Assembly (NCBI RefSeq): GCF_002959965.1
Contig: NZ_PREV01000026.1
Coordinates: 968,501 to 1,032,500 of the forward strand
Reading direction: 5' to 3'
Origin: Microbulbifer pacificus
Lineage (GTDB): Bacteria > Pseudomonadota > Gammaproteobacteria > Pseudomonadales > Cellvibrionaceae
Length of the DNA stretch: 64,000 bases
The notes under the pieces are model-generated. The model made no database searches, had not been told where the DNA came from, and was given only the letters and a program-made list of their open reading frames with translations. Both the position numbers and the translations under genes were made by a program. This document shows, piece by piece, positions 1-8,401 of this stretch (positions within the stretch are counted from its first letter, which is position 1; each line of letters begins with the position of its first letter).

Positions 1-2
1 AG

Positions 3-476
3 GGCTGGGGATTGTATTCTGAGAGCCTCGGCTACGATCTCGGATTGTACAAAGATCCGTACAGCGAGTTCGGGGCGCTGACTTACGATATGTGGCGTGC
101 AGTGCGGCTCGTGGTGGATACGGGAATGCATCAGCTGGGCTGGAGCCGGGACGAAGCGATCGCCTATTTCATGGAGAACAGCCCGAAACCGGAGCACGAT
201 ATTGTGGTGGAAGTGGATCGCTACCTGGTGTGGCCGGGGCAGGCGCTGGCCTACAAACTGGGCCAGTTGAAGATAAAGGAAATCCGCGCGCGCGCGGAGA
301 AGACACTAGGGAACAATTTCGATATCCGTCGTTTCCACGATGTGCTGTTGGGCGCCGGCGCACTGCCTTTGAATGTGCTGGAAACCAGGATGAATAAATG
401 GATTGAATCTCAGGGTGGAGAAATCAGTCAGACGGTTCCCGCGAGTAATCCGACGGGCCAAGCGGCACTCAATTAA
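3..476 (+). CDS. DUF885 family protein, C-terminal part (5' end outside window)
   Basis: The frame is open from the window edge and reads GWGLYSESLG at once, which matches the conserved EGWxLYxExLG motif of DUF885 proteins (putative zinc metallopeptidase-like, often lipoproteins). Only about 157 C-terminal residues are visible, so the upstream metal-binding part and any signal peptide cannot be judged. The remaining sequence (YDMWRAVRLVVDTGMH, then a W-P-G-Q-A-L-A-Y-K-G region, then a helical tail) is typical of this family's C-terminus. The in-frame TTG at 12 is not a credible start because the conserved motif precedes it. It converges on rsgA, and a degenerate palindromic element lies between them. 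Substrate unknown. Confidence 0.85.
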   Translation, partial: GWGLYSESLGYDLGLYKDPYSEFGALTYDMWRAVRLVVDTGMHQLGWSRDEAIAYFMENSPKPEHDIVVEVDRYLVWPGQALAYKLGQLKIKEIRARAEKTLGNNFDIRRFHDVLLGAGALPLNVLETRMNKWIESQGGEISQTVPASNPTGQAALN

Positions 477-511
477 ATTTTTGGTGGTTTTGAAGCGGGT
501 CCAGTGGCGGC

Positions 512-634
512 AAGGCACCGTGTATCTGTTTTCAGAACCGCCATGAATACCCGCAAGTGGGCCCGGCCGCTTCAATGCGGCGCCGTCGGCCCTGCTTGCG
601 ACGCTCCTGAAACAAAGATACCCGGCACCCTGCC
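512..634. repeat. Interspersed palindromic element, copy 1 (degenerate)
   Basis: An imperfect outer stem (left arm around 514-534, right arm around 607-626, ending CTGAAACAAAGATACCCGG) encloses a core resembling the GTGAACCC...GGG core of the copies at 6241 and 7600. The GACGCTCCTGAAA segment beside the right arm is shared with copy 2. It lies between convergent genes, where the fold could act as a terminator. The stem is partly decayed. Confidence 0.6.
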
Positions 635-672
635 TTCGCACTCAAGAATTACACTTCGACATTAGCGTGCGT

Positions 673-1803
673 TTAGTGGTCTCCATTTTTTCTAGAACGC
701 GCCTGCCCACCCACTTTGCGCACTAACTGACTGAATGCCCGCTCTTCCGCGCGGGTTTCCGCCAACGTCTGGCTATTCCGTTTGACCTCCCGCTCCAGCT
801 TGCGCCAGTTGCGCACCCGTCGCTCGTCCAGCTCATTCGCATCCATCGCCGCGCGCACGGCGCAACCGGGTTCGGTTTCGTGGGCGCAGTCGGCGAAGCG
901 GCACTGGGCGGCGAGTTCGCTGATATCGGAAAACGCCTCTGAGAGACCTTCGCCAATGTCGGCGAGGCCGAGTTCGCGCATACCGGGGCTGTCCAGCAGC
1001 AAGCCACCATCGGGTATGGCATAGAGCGCCCGGTGGCGGGTGGTGTGGCGGCCCTTGCTGTCGTCTTCGCGAATGCCGGCAGTGGCAGCGAGTTCCGTTC
1101 CGGCGAGGCTGTTCAACAGGGTGGACTTGCCAACACCGGAGGAACCGAGCAGTGCGAGGGTTTCACCGCTGCGGCAGTATTCCCGCAGGGGCTCGACACT
1201 TTCGCGGTCCAACGCGTTGACCAGTACCACAGGCAGGTCGCGGTAGCTTTTCAACGCTTCGCGGTACTGCTCGTGCTCGTCCACCAGGTCGGACTTGGTC
1301 AGCACCACACAGGCGCGGCAACCGGCCTCTTTCACCAGTGCCAGGTAGCGCTCGATGCGGGACAGATTGAAGTCGTGGTTGCAGGAGGTGACGATCAGTA
1401 CATTGTCGATATTCGCCGCGATCAACTGTACCTGCTTGGCTCCCGGTGCCATACGCCGGAACAGGCTGCTGCGCTCCAGGCGACGAACAGGTTTGCGACT
1501 GTCGCGTTCGAGCAGGAGCCAGTCGCCCACAGTGGGTTTCTCCTGCGCCTCTTCAAACAGCGGGCCGTTGACCAGTATCACTTCGTCACCGTGCTCGCCG
1601 GAAACCTCTATCTGGCTGCGGTGTACCGCCATCACCCGCACAGGCTCACAACACACTAATTCGTCCAGCGACAACTGCTGCTGGAAGAACGGTTTCCAGC
1701 CGCGGGCGCGCAGAGGTGTTTGTGTGTTGACGGCTTTTTCCTGGCCGCCATTGGAAGCGCCGCGCCGAAATAGCGGGCGGCGTGAAATCAGGGATTTACT
1801 CAA
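673..1803 (-). CDS. rsgA: RsgA-family circularly permuted ribosome small-subunit GTPase
   Basis: This 376-residue protein has the permuted GTPase order of RsgA/YjeQ. An N-terminal OB-fold-like part comes first, then the G4 motif TKSD (169-172), then the P-loop GSSGVGKST (220-228) and the G3 motif DSPG (271-274). A C-terminal zinc-binding segment follows, with C301, C306, H308 and C314. RsgA proteins hydrolyse GTP on the 30S subunit during late assembly. The first ~35 residues are basic and low in conservation, so the true start could be a little downstream. It is a single gene rather than part of the rib operon, with about 660 bp of non-coding DNA upstream. A paralogous RsgA-like GTPase is possible, since some marine gammaproteobacteria carry two. 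Confidence 0.88.
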   Translation of the reverse strand: MSKSLISRRPLFRRGASNGGQEKAVNTQTPLRARGWKPFFQQQLSLDELVCCEPVRVMAVHRSQIEVSGEHGDEVILVNGPLFEEAQEKPTVGDWLLLERDSRKPVRRLERSSLFRRMAPGAKQVQLIAANIDNVLIVTSCNHDFNLSRIERYLALVKEAGCRACVVLTKSDLVDEHEQYREALKSYRDLPVVLVNALDRESVEPLREYCRSGETLALLGSSGVGKSTLLNSLAGTELAATAGIREDDSKGRHTTRHRALYAIPDGGLLLDSPGMRELGLADIGEGLSEAFSDISELAAQCRFADCAHETEPGCAVRAAMDANELDERRVRNWRKLEREVKRNSQTLAETRAEERAFSQLVRKVGGQARSRKNGDH

Positions 1804-1979
1804 GGTTCTGAACCCTCAATGGTGCTCTGCGTTTTCAACCACGCAGGCGCACGTCAATCGTGCCCACTGTCTGGGCAGTATCGGAAAGGGTTTCCAATCT
1901 TCGGGGAAACCCGACAAGAAAAATTGCCGGGCAGGAGGCGATGTCAGTCGCGGCTGGCCCGGCGGGGCTTGGATACAAT

Positions 1980-2142
1980 CATCAACAATCCTCCGCTGGT
2001 GGAATTTCGCGCAATCTAGCAGGCAACCCCGCCGACCGCAATAGTTTGAACGTAGCAGACGACCAACGAAGTGCATGGCCGTGCAGGTCCGCGCGAGCCG
2101 TCAGAAACCCGGCAGAACGACGCTTCTGCGTCGGCGTTTTTT
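1980..2142 (+). ncRNA. Possible small RNA ending at an intrinsic terminator
   Basis: A compact hairpin CGACGC-TTCT-GCGTCG (2118-2133) is followed by GCG and six T residues (2137-2142), a good plus-strand intrinsic terminator. No plus-strand gene lies upstream of it: rsgA and ribA both run leftward. A TACAAT box at 1974-1979 could be a -10 element, but no convincing -35 is visible. I do not recognise the sequence as a known RNA family. The terminator is seen; the transcript is inferred. Confidence 0.25.
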
Positions 2143-2150
2143 GACGACGT

Positions 2151-2226
2151 CGGAATTGGAAATGACATGGACGTCATTTTCAATTCCGGCACAGAAAAAA
2201 CAAAAGCCGGCATATAGCCGGCCTTG
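2151..2226 (-). terminator. Double hairpin with T-tract downstream of ribA
   Basis: Read leftward, a GCCGGC-TATAT-GCCGGC hairpin (2206-2222) is followed by a T-rich run (2194-2205), a classic intrinsic terminator for the leftward rib cluster. Just beyond it is a second, stronger hairpin (arms 2151-2166 and 2173-2188, 16 paired positions with one G-T pair and a 6-nt loop). The terminator sits about 240 bp past the ribA stop, implying a long 3' untranslated region. I see no gene between 2227 and 2465. Confidence 0.7.
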
Positions 2227-2465
2227 ATATCGGATCGCTGTGGGTACATCACCTTTCTCGACCTTCAGCGCTCAGATAGATTGAGTATAGACGCACTCTC
2301 TGATCCCGCCGTTCCGTACCTGACTGTTTTGCCCTTCCCTGGCAATCCGCGGGATCAGCGCCTTGCTCCAGCACAGAATGGCGTTGAATGGTTTCTCCCG
2401 GGTGACGGTTTTGTGAAGGATTTATGACGGCAGCAGGCGCCGCGAGCCCACACCCTTACGGCCCC

Positions 2466-3074
2466 TTACTGGTCAGAATGTCCGTCATCCTCCAGCAGGT
2501 GTCCGAGCTTGCCCTTCTTGGTGGACAGGTAATTCAGGTTATGCGGGTTGCGGCCACTCTGGTGTGGCAACCTTTCGGTGACTTCCACACCCAGATCCTG
2601 CAACGCCTTCACCTTGCGCGGATTGTTGGTCATCAGGCGGATGGATTTGATCCCCAGGTGCTCGATCATCGGCTTCAGGATCGAGTAGTCCCGCATATCT
2701 GCGCCGAAGCCCAGCTGCTCATTGGCTTCCACCGTATCCGCCCCACAGTCCTGCAGTTTGTAGGCGCGGATCTTGTTCAGCAGACCGATACCACGCCCTT
2801 CCTGGCGCAGATAGAAGACCGCGCCGCGCCCCTCGGTGGCAATCCGGTGGAGGGCGTACTGCAGCTGTGCGCCGCAATCGCAGCGCAGGGAAAAGAGCGC
2901 ATCACCGGTCAGGCACTCGGAGTGAATACGGGCCAGTACCGGCTCATCAGTATCCAGGTCGCCCATGGACAGGACGACATGCTCCTTGCCGGTTTCCACT
3001 TCCTCGAAACCGTGCATCTTGAACATGCCCCAGGAAGTGGGCAGCTTGGAGGATTCCACATAGCGAATGGTCAA
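2466..3074 (-). CDS. ribA: GTP cyclohydrolase II
   Basis: This 202-residue protein catalyses the first committed step of riboflavin synthesis, converting GTP to 2,5-diamino-6-ribosylamino-4(3H)-pyrimidinone 5'-phosphate. The zinc ligands are intact (C54, C65 and C67, in [17 protein letters not shown]), and the catalytic [12 protein letters not shown] segment follows. The length matches the stand-alone enzyme. It is the last gene of a leftward cluster, 32 bp after the aspartic protease gene. Its presence fits the RibBA protein encoded upstream, whose own cyclohydrolase domain has lost these cysteines, so this gene is the likely sole source of the activity in the cluster. Confidence 0.96.
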   Translation of the reverse strand: MTIRYVESSKLPTSWGMFKMHGFEEVETGKEHVVLSMGDLDTDEPVLARIHSECLTGDALFSLRCDCGAQLQYALHRIATEGRGAVFYLRQEGRGIGLLNKIRAYKLQDCGADTVEANEQLGFGADMRDYSILKPMIEHLGIKSIRLMTNNPRKVKALQDLGVEVTERLPHQSGRNPHNLNYLSTKKGKLGHLLEDDGHSDQ

Positions 3075-3106
3075 ACCGATACCTCACGATCCATCAATGT
3101 ATGTCA

Positions 3107-3754
3107 TCAATCGCGCGCGCGCAGCAGTAACAGGCCATCCTGTTGCTGCATATCCACGCGGCTTAAAAAACTGTTACCCAGCAGGGTCACTCGCGGAAAA
3201 TCATTGCCCAATACTGCCGCGTCCACATTGTGCACGGTGATCCCGCCGATGGTGACGCTGCTCAACTGCAGGCGGTAGGCCCGCTCCACGCCACTGGCCG
3301 TGGACACCGCCATGGGTTGCGCCTGGGCAAGATCGAGCCCCAGGTCTTTCGCAGTGGGGTAGTTGAACGCAATACTGGTCGCGCCCGTATCCACCATCAC
3401 ATCCACCCGACGACCATTGATCCACGCCACCGTGTTGTAGTGACCGCGGCTGTCCGGGCTCAAGCGGACTTCCGCCCGCTCCACCGTGGCATAGCTCGCC
3501 GCTACCGGCGCCGCCAGCGTCAGCTTCTGCTCGCGCCCGCCAACCGTTACCAGCGCGTAGTCGCTGGTAACCGACAGCAGCTTCACGCCCTCCGGTGAAG
3601 TTTTGCCGGCCTTTAACAACCGCTGTCTGCCGTCGATCTCGAACATGGCGCTGGTGCCGAAAATCGCCTGCAGGCGCACGTCCTGAGCAACGGAGAACGG
3701 CGATACGGCAACCAGAAGTAACGCGAGCAGCGGCAAATGCAGTTTCATGAGCAT
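3107..3754 (-). CDS. Retropepsin-like periplasmic aspartic protease (clan AA, TIGR02281-type)
   Basis: The 215-residue product begins with a typical signal peptide (hydrophobic LLALLLVAVSPFSVAQ). A small N-terminal domain follows (to about residue 95), then a single retropepsin-like domain with the active-site motif MVDTGATSIAFN. One DTG motif per chain implies a homodimeric enzyme, as in related bacterial clan AA proteases. The start could also be the second Met, three residues in; both retain the signal peptide. It sits 6 bp after pgpA and 32 bp before ribA, so it is probably cotranscribed. Its substrate cannot be inferred from the context. Confidence 0.8.
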   Translation of the reverse strand: MLMKLHLPLLALLLVAVSPFSVAQDVRLQAIFGTSAMFEIDGRQRLLKAGKTSPEGVKLLSVTSDYALVTVGGREQKLTLAAPVAASYATVERAEVRLSPDSRGHYNTVAWINGRRVDVMVDTGATSIAFNYPTAKDLGLDLAQAQPMAVSTASGVERAYRLQLSSVTIGGITVHNVDAAVLGNDFPRVTLLGNSFLSRVDMQQQDGLLLLRARD

Positions 3755-3760
3755 CCGGCC

Positions 3761-4243
3761 TCAGAAAATCGTTAACAGATACGCCGTGCCCTGCAACACC
3801 AGCGCGGCATAGATGCCGGCGAGTATATCGTCGAGCATGATCCCCAGACCACCATGTACTCTGCGGTCCGCCCAGCCGATAGGCTGGGGTTTGGCGATAT
3901 CGAAAATGCGGAACAGCACAAAACCGTACAACGCCCAGAACCAGCCCGCTGGTGCCATGAACATGGTGAGCCAGTAGCCGACAAATTCATCCCACACGAT
4001 ACCGCCGTGGTCGTGCACACCAAGCGTTTTGGAGGCGGCGCCGCACAGGTAGCAGCCCAGTGCGAAGGTAACGACGAGCACGGCCAGATACAGCATCGGC
4101 GACAGAAACTGCAACCCGTACCACAGCGGCACCGCAGCCAGAGTACCAAAGGTACCCGGGGCCTTCCTGGCAAGGCCGGAGCCGAACCCGAAGGCGAGGA
4201 ACAGCACCGGGCTACGCAACAGCTGGGAAAAGGTCGGGGTCAT
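3761..4243 (-). CDS. pgpA: Phosphatidylglycerophosphatase A
   Basis: This 160-residue inner-membrane enzyme removes phosphate from phosphatidylglycerophosphate to give phosphatidylglycerol. It opens MTPTFSQLLRSP, carries the family's FGFGSGLARKAPGTFGTLAAVP segment and continues with several hydrophobic helices and the VWDEFVGYW motif. The open frame extends 58 codons further upstream into thiL, but that extension is not PgpA-like. I chose this ATG because a GGAG ribosome site lies a few bases before it and it starts about 20 bp after the thiL stop. The thiL-pgpA pair is a common gammaproteobacterial arrangement. Confidence 0.93.
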   Translation of the reverse strand: MTPTFSQLLRSPVLFLAFGFGSGLARKAPGTFGTLAAVPLWYGLQFLSPMLYLAVLVVTFALGCYLCGAASKTLGVHDHGGIVWDEFVGYWLTMFMAPAGWFWALYGFVLFRIFDIAKPQPIGWADRRVHGGLGIMLDDILAGIYAALVLQGTAYLLTIF

Positions 4244-4263
4244 ATTCTTTTGTTCTCCACCGC

Positions 4264-5241
4264 TCAGAAATGCCGGTAACCGGTGCCGCGCGGCAGCCAG
4301 GGCTCGTTGTTCAGCAGGCAGCGCACACCCTGCACTGATGTCATACGGCCTACGGCGGTAATCGGCAAATTCAATGCCGCCAGTAACGCCAGATGTTTTT
4401 CCGGCACGGTAAAACACAGTTGATAGTCATCACCACCGGTGAGTGCGGTTTCAAGTGCGTCTGTATCTTTAATTTCACCGGCGAGTTTCGCCTGCGGCAA
4501 TTTTTCCAGAGTCAGCTCTACTCCGAGCTCACTCGCGCTGCAGATATGCGTGATATCACCGAGCAAGCCGTCGGAAATATCCAGTGCGGCACTGGCGTAG
4601 TTGCCAATGGCACGGGCGATACCAAATTGCGGCTCGGGAAAATAATACGCGGCATCGGCCAAGCGCTGCTGTTGCTCGCTCCCGTTTATCTGTCCGAGCA
4701 CGATGGGCAGCGCCGCGGCGGCCGCGCCGAGTTCGTTGGAGACAAATACAATATCTCCCTCACTCGCGCCGTCACGTCGCAGCGGTTTATCACAGGCGCC
4801 GGTCACCTGGATGGTGATGGACAAAGGACCTTTGGTGGTGTCACCGCCGACCAGGGTAATGCCAAACAAACGCGCGGTATCCGCAAGTCCGCGCGCAAAC
4901 GGTTCCAGCCATTCGGCGCTGCTCTCCGGCAGGGTGAGCGCGAGGGTAAACCACAGGGGCTCGGCGTTCATGGCGGCGAGGTCGGAGAGGTTCACTCTCA
5001 GTGCGCGGCTGGCGATGCGATAGGGGTCGGCATGTGCGGGAAAGTGCACGTCCGCCACCAGGGTATCCACGCTGGTGGCGAGCAGTTTGCCGGCAGGTGG
5101 AATCAGCAGAGCACAGTCATCACCGATGCCGAGTTCAACACCATTTTTGAATGTTGCGCCCGATGAAGCGCTTTCGGCACCAGTTTGAATGCGAGAGGAA
5201 AAATACTCCCGAATCAGCTCAAATTCACCGGGCCCGGCCAT
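4264..5241 (-). CDS. thiL: Thiamine-monophosphate kinase
   Basis: The 325-residue product phosphorylates thiamine monophosphate to thiamine diphosphate with ATP. Family marks are the N-terminal GEFELIREYFSSR, the metal/ATP-binding LGIGDDCALL, SVDTLVADVHF, and the VGGDTTKGPLSITIQVTG and ALDISDGLLGD blocks of the PurM/ThiL fold. The length is normal. The gene begins 8 bp after nusB, in the conserved nusB-thiL-pgpA order, and is very likely part of the long rib operon. Confidence 0.96.
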   Translation of the reverse strand: MAGPGEFELIREYFSSRIQTGAESASSGATFKNGVELGIGDDCALLIPPAGKLLATSVDTLVADVHFPAHADPYRIASRALRVNLSDLAAMNAEPLWFTLALTLPESSAEWLEPFARGLADTARLFGITLVGGDTTKGPLSITIQVTGACDKPLRRDGASEGDIVFVSNELGAAAAALPIVLGQINGSEQQQRLADAAYYFPEPQFGIARAIGNYASAALDISDGLLGDITHICSASELGVELTLEKLPQAKLAGEIKDTDALETALTGGDDYQLCFTVPEKHLALLAALNLPITAVGRMTSVQGVRCLLNNEPWLPRGTGYRHF

Positions 5242-5249
5242 GGCGGGTG

Positions 5250-5690
5250 TCAGCCTTTGTCGGCTTTGACTTCGACACTGCGCTCTTTCGCCGCAACCTT
5301 GTCGAGGATACCGTTGATGAATTTGAAGGCGTCGGTGGGGCCGAATTTCTTGGCCAGGGCGACGGCTTCGTTAATCACGACCTTGTAGGGCACGTCGATA
5401 CGGTTTTTCAGCTCGTAGGTGGACATGCGCAGCAGGGCGCGGGACACCGGGTCGAGTTCTTCCACGCTGCGGTCCAGGTACTGGGCGTAGGTGCCTTCGA
5501 TGTCGTCGAGGTTTTTCGCCACGCCGTGGAACAGCTCGCGAAAGTAGGCCACGTCGGTTTTGCTCATGTCGTTGTCGGCATGGAACTCGGCTTCGATGGC
5601 ATTGAGGCTGGCGCCGGCCATCTGCCACTGGTAAAGCGCCTGCATGGCGTAGTGGCGGGCCTTGCGGCGGGCGGATGCGGTTACGGTCAT
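5250..5690 (-). CDS. nusB: Transcription antitermination factor NusB
   Basis: A 146-residue all-helical protein that binds boxA RNA with S10/NusE during rRNA antitermination. It shows the family's ARRKARHYAMQALYQWQ start and a closing GPTDAFKFINGILDKVA segment. It follows ribH by 16 bp, the usual linkage. The length is ordinary and nothing unusual is seen. Confidence 0.96.
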   Translation of the reverse strand: MTVTASARRKARHYAMQALYQWQMAGASLNAIEAEFHADNDMSKTDVAYFRELFHGVAKNLDDIEGTYAQYLDRSVEELDPVSRALLRMSTYELKNRIDVPYKVVINEAVALAKKFGPTDAFKFINGILDKVAAKERSVEVKADKG

Positions 5691-5706
5691 TTCAGTCGTT
5701 TCTCAA

Positions 5707-6177
5707 TCAGATTTTGCCCAGCAGGGAGACCATCTCGAGGGCGGTTTCCGCGGCTTCGCAGCCTTTGTTGCCGGCTTTGGTGCCGGAGCGTTCGATGGCC
5801 TGTTCAATGGAGTCTACGGTGAGTACGCCAAAGGTCACAGGGATGCCGGTGTTCATGGATACCTGGGCGAGACCTTTGGTGCATTCGCCGGCGACGTACT
5901 CAAAATGCGGGGTGCCACCGCGGATGACGGCGCCGAGGGCGATCACGGCGTCGAACTTTTTGGTTTCGGCAATTTTTTGCGCGGCCAGCGGGAACTCGAA
6001 GGCGCCGGGGGCATAGTAGATGGTGATGTCTTCATCTTTGATGCCTTTGCGACGCAGGGTATCCAGCGCGCCGTCTTTCAGGCTTTCAACTACAAAACTA
6101 TTCCAGCGGCTTACCAGCAGGGCGAATTTACCGGTGCAGCCTACGAAATCCCCTTCGATGACGTTGATATTGCTCAT
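5707..6177 (-). CDS. ribH: 6,7-dimethyl-8-ribityllumazine synthase
   Basis: The 156-residue product condenses 5-amino-6-ribitylaminouracil with 3,4-dihydroxy-2-butanone 4-phosphate. Diagnostic segments are [53 protein letters not shown] and the late [15 protein letters not shown]. The catalytic histidine is in the GGTPHFEY block. The length fits an icosahedral or pentameric enzyme. It is separated from ribBA upstream by about 220 bp that contain a large palindromic element. Confidence 0.97.
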   Translation of the reverse strand: MSNINVIEGDFVGCTGKFALLVSRWNSFVVESLKDGALDTLRRKGIKDEDITIYYAPGAFEFPLAAQKIAETKKFDAVIALGAVIRGGTPHFEYVAGECTKGLAQVSMNTGIPVTFGVLTVDSIEQAIERSGTKAGNKGCEAAETALEMVSLLGKI

Positions 6178-6240
6178 GATCTTTTCTTCCGTTTTCTAAT
6201 TTTTTCCCGCTGTCAGATGCTAGTGCTTCGTAGCAGGTGC

Positions 6241-6360
6241 GGCGGCGGCAGAGCACCGGGGATACGTTTTCAGGACCGCTGTGAACCCATCCCTGGGCGC
6301 TGCGGCGCAAACATCCTGTTTGCGACGCTCCTGAAAACGTATCCCCGGCACTCCGCCTTT
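6241..6360. repeat. Interspersed palindromic element, copy 2
   Basis: A perfect 20-bp outer stem (6256-6275 with 6329-6348) encloses the core TGTGAACCCATCCCTGGGCG and an inner hairpin (CGCAAACA-TCC-TGTTTGCG, 6306-6324). The core matches copy 3 at 7633-7657, but the outer stem sequence is different. It fills most of the ribBA-ribH gap, so the leftward operon transcript would carry it as a long structured RNA. Confidence 0.85.
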
Positions 6361-6399
6361 GATTTGAAGTTTTGAGGTTTTAATTACCCGTCAGATTTA

Positions 6400-7515
6400 T
6401 TAAATCTCTTCCGCGTTCAAATATTCTTCCACTTCCAGGTCGAAGCCGGAAATTGCACTGAATTTGAACGGGGCGCTCATCAGGCGCATTTTGCGCACTT
6501 TCAGGTCGCGCAGGATCTGCGAGCCGGTGCCGACCTGTTTGTATACGAGGTCCTGGCTCGGGCGCTGTTGCTTACCGCTGATCAACCAGTCGATGCTCTC
6601 TTCGATTTCATCGGTGGTTTCGTTGTGGCAGATCACCACGACAACTCCCTTGCCCTCTTCCGCGACTTTTTTCAGCGCGCTGCGGAAGGTCCAGGGGGCG
6701 AACTTCTCGTCGCCGCGGCGCAGGCTGAAGACGTCGCGCAGGGTGCTGGCGACGTGCACGCGCACCAGAGTGGGATCTTCCGGTTTGAAGTCACCGAGGC
6801 AGAAGGCGAAGTGGCGTTCGCGGCGGGCTTTGTCGAGGTAGGTGCGCAGTCTGAATTCGCCGAATTCGGTGTGCACTTTGCGCTCGTTGACGCACTCGAC
6901 GGTTTTCTCGTTGAGGGCGCGGTAGTTGATCAGGTCGGCGATGGTGCCGATCTTGAGGTTGTGGGCCTTGGCAAATTTTTCCAGGTCCGGGCGGCGCGCC
7001 ATGGTGCCGTCTTCGTTCATGATTTCGACGATGGCGGCGGCTGGCTCAAAGCCCGCGAGGCGGGAGAGGTCACAACCGGCTTCGGTGTGGCCGGCGCGGC
7101 TCAGTACGCCACCCGGCTGCGCCTTGATCGGGAAGATATGGCCGGGCTGAACGATGTCGGACGGTTTGGCATTGCGGGCGACAGCGGCGCGTATTGTGCG
7201 CGCGCGGTCGGCGGCGGAGATGCCGGTGGTAACGCCCTCGGCGGCTTCGATGGAGACGGTGAAGGCGGTGCTGAACTGGGCGCCGTTCTCGCGGGACATC
7301 AGCGGCAGGTCGAGCTGCTTGCAGCGCTCGGCACTCAGGGTCAGGCAGATAAGGCCGCGGGCATGGGTGGCCATGAAGTTGATATCTTCTGGGCGGACCT
7401 GTTCGGCGGCCATGACGAGGTCGCCTTCATTCTCGCGATCTTCGTCATCCATCAGGATGACCATTTTGCCCTGGCGGATATCGTCGATCAGTTCTTCAAC
7501 GCTATTGAGTTCCAT
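6400..7515 (-). CDS. ribBA: 3,4-dihydroxy-2-butanone 4-phosphate synthase with degenerate GTP cyclohydrolase II domain (RibBA-type)
   Basis: Residues 1 to about 200 are a complete DHBP synthase, with the acidic MDDEDRENEGDLVMAAE loop and the RAGHTEAGCDLSRLAG block. It forms the four-carbon unit from ribulose 5-phosphate. The C-terminal ~170 residues align with GTP cyclohydrolase II, but the zinc site is lost: where RibA has [17 protein letters not shown] this protein has HVASTLRDVFSLRRGDEKF, without the three cysteines. This domain is therefore probably structural or regulatory. A complete ribA in the same cluster supports that. Such RibB-plus-inactive-RibA fusions are common in gammaproteobacteria. 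Confidence 0.93.
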   Translation of the reverse strand: MELNSVEELIDDIRQGKMVILMDDEDRENEGDLVMAAEQVRPEDINFMATHARGLICLTLSAERCKQLDLPLMSRENGAQFSTAFTVSIEAAEGVTTGISAADRARTIRAAVARNAKPSDIVQPGHIFPIKAQPGGVLSRAGHTEAGCDLSRLAGFEPAAAIVEIMNEDGTMARRPDLEKFAKAHNLKIGTIADLINYRALNEKTVECVNERKVHTEFGEFRLRTYLDKARRERHFAFCLGDFKPEDPTLVRVHVASTLRDVFSLRRGDEKFAPWTFRSALKKVAEEGKGVVVVICHNETTDEIEESIDWLISGKQQRPSQDLVYKQVGTGSQILRDLKVRKMRLMSAPFKFSAISGFDLEVEEYLNAEEI

Positions 7516-7599
7516 AAAACCTCTAGTTCACTCGATCTACCGGAAAGGTAAATCTGAAATGTCGCAAGCTGCACCGGAACTTCGTCGAAAGCCCGTGGC

Positions 7600-7715
7600 G
7601 CGGCTGCTGCCGGGTAAAGCTTTGCGAGACACGCCGTGAACCCATCCATGGGGGCTCTTCCGCGAGGTCCCTCTCGCGGAAGGTCTCGCAAAGCTTTACC
7701 CGGCATCACCCGCTT
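7600..7715. repeat. Interspersed palindromic element, copy 3
   Basis: A perfect 22-bp outer stem (7608-7629 with 7684-7705) encloses the core GTGAACCCATCCATGGGGGC and an inner 9-bp hairpin (TTCCGCGAG with CTCGCGGAA). The core is shared with copy 2 while both stems differ in sequence yet stay fully paired. It lies in the ribE-ribBA gap of the leftward operon. I see no FMN riboswitch in this gap or elsewhere in the cluster. Confidence 0.87.
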
Positions 7716-7738
7716 CAGTTCAAACTACTTCGTCTTAA

Positions 7739-8401
7739 TCAAGCCTTGTAAAACCCGTGCTGGGCCAGAAATTCCACGGTCAGGCCTTCGCCTTTGGGCT
7801 GGGCCGCGGCCCCCCCCAAGAGTAGTCGCTCGAGGTAGCGCGCGATCAGGTCCACTTCCAGGTTCACTTTCGTTCCCGCCCGATAACCACCGATAACGGT
7901 TTCCGCGATGGTGTGGGGCACGATGGTGAGTTCGAATTCGGCACCGTCGACCGCATTCACCGTAAGGCTGGTGCCGTCCACGGTGATGGAGCCCTTGTGG
8001 GCGATGTATTTGGCCAGTTCATCCGGCGCGCGCAGGCGGAACTGCTCGGCGCGGGCGGTGGTTTTGCGCCACACCACTTCACCGATACCATCCACGTGGC
8101 CACTCACCATATGTCCGCCGAGACGGGTCTGGGGCGTCAGCGCTTTTTCCAGATTGACCCGGTCGCCGAGCTTCCAGTTTTTCAGGGTCGCCACCGCCAG
8201 GGTCTCGGCGGAAACGTCCGCCCAGTAGCCGTCACCGGGTAAATCCACCACCGTCAGGCACACACCATTGGTGGCAATGCTGTCGCCGAGTTTGACGTCG
8301 GTCAGGTCCAGCTTGCCGGTCTGCACCCGCAGGCGCAGGTCGCCGCCTTTCGGTTGCAACCCGGTGATGGTGCCAACAGCTTCAATGATTCCGGTAAACA
8401 T
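7739..8401 (-). CDS. ribE: Riboflavin synthase alpha chain
   Basis: The 220-residue product dismutates two lumazine molecules to riboflavin and the pyrimidine precursor. It starts with the canonical [12 protein letters not shown]. It contains the two tandem lumazine-binding repeats: GDSIATNGVCLTVV and AETLAVATLKNWKLGDRVNLEKA in the first, GSITVDGTSLTVN in the second. Its start codon overlaps the ribD stop by one base (TGATG), indicating translational coupling. Confidence 0.97.
   Translation of the reverse strand: MFTGIIEAVGTITGLQPKGGDLRLRVQTGKLDLTDVKLGDSIATNGVCLTVVDLPGDGYWADVSAETLAVATLKNWKLGDRVNLEKALTPQTRLGGHMVSGHVDGIGEVVWRKTTARAEQFRLRAPDELAKYIAHKGSITVDGTSLTVNAVDGAEFELTIVPHTIAETVIGGYRAGTKVNLEVDLIARYLERLLLGGAAAQPKGEGLTVEFLAQHGFYKA

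Noticed and set aside
7516..7738. FMN riboswitch before ribBA
   Set aside because: The conserved RFN blocks are not visible in either strand; the gap is filled by a palindromic element instead.
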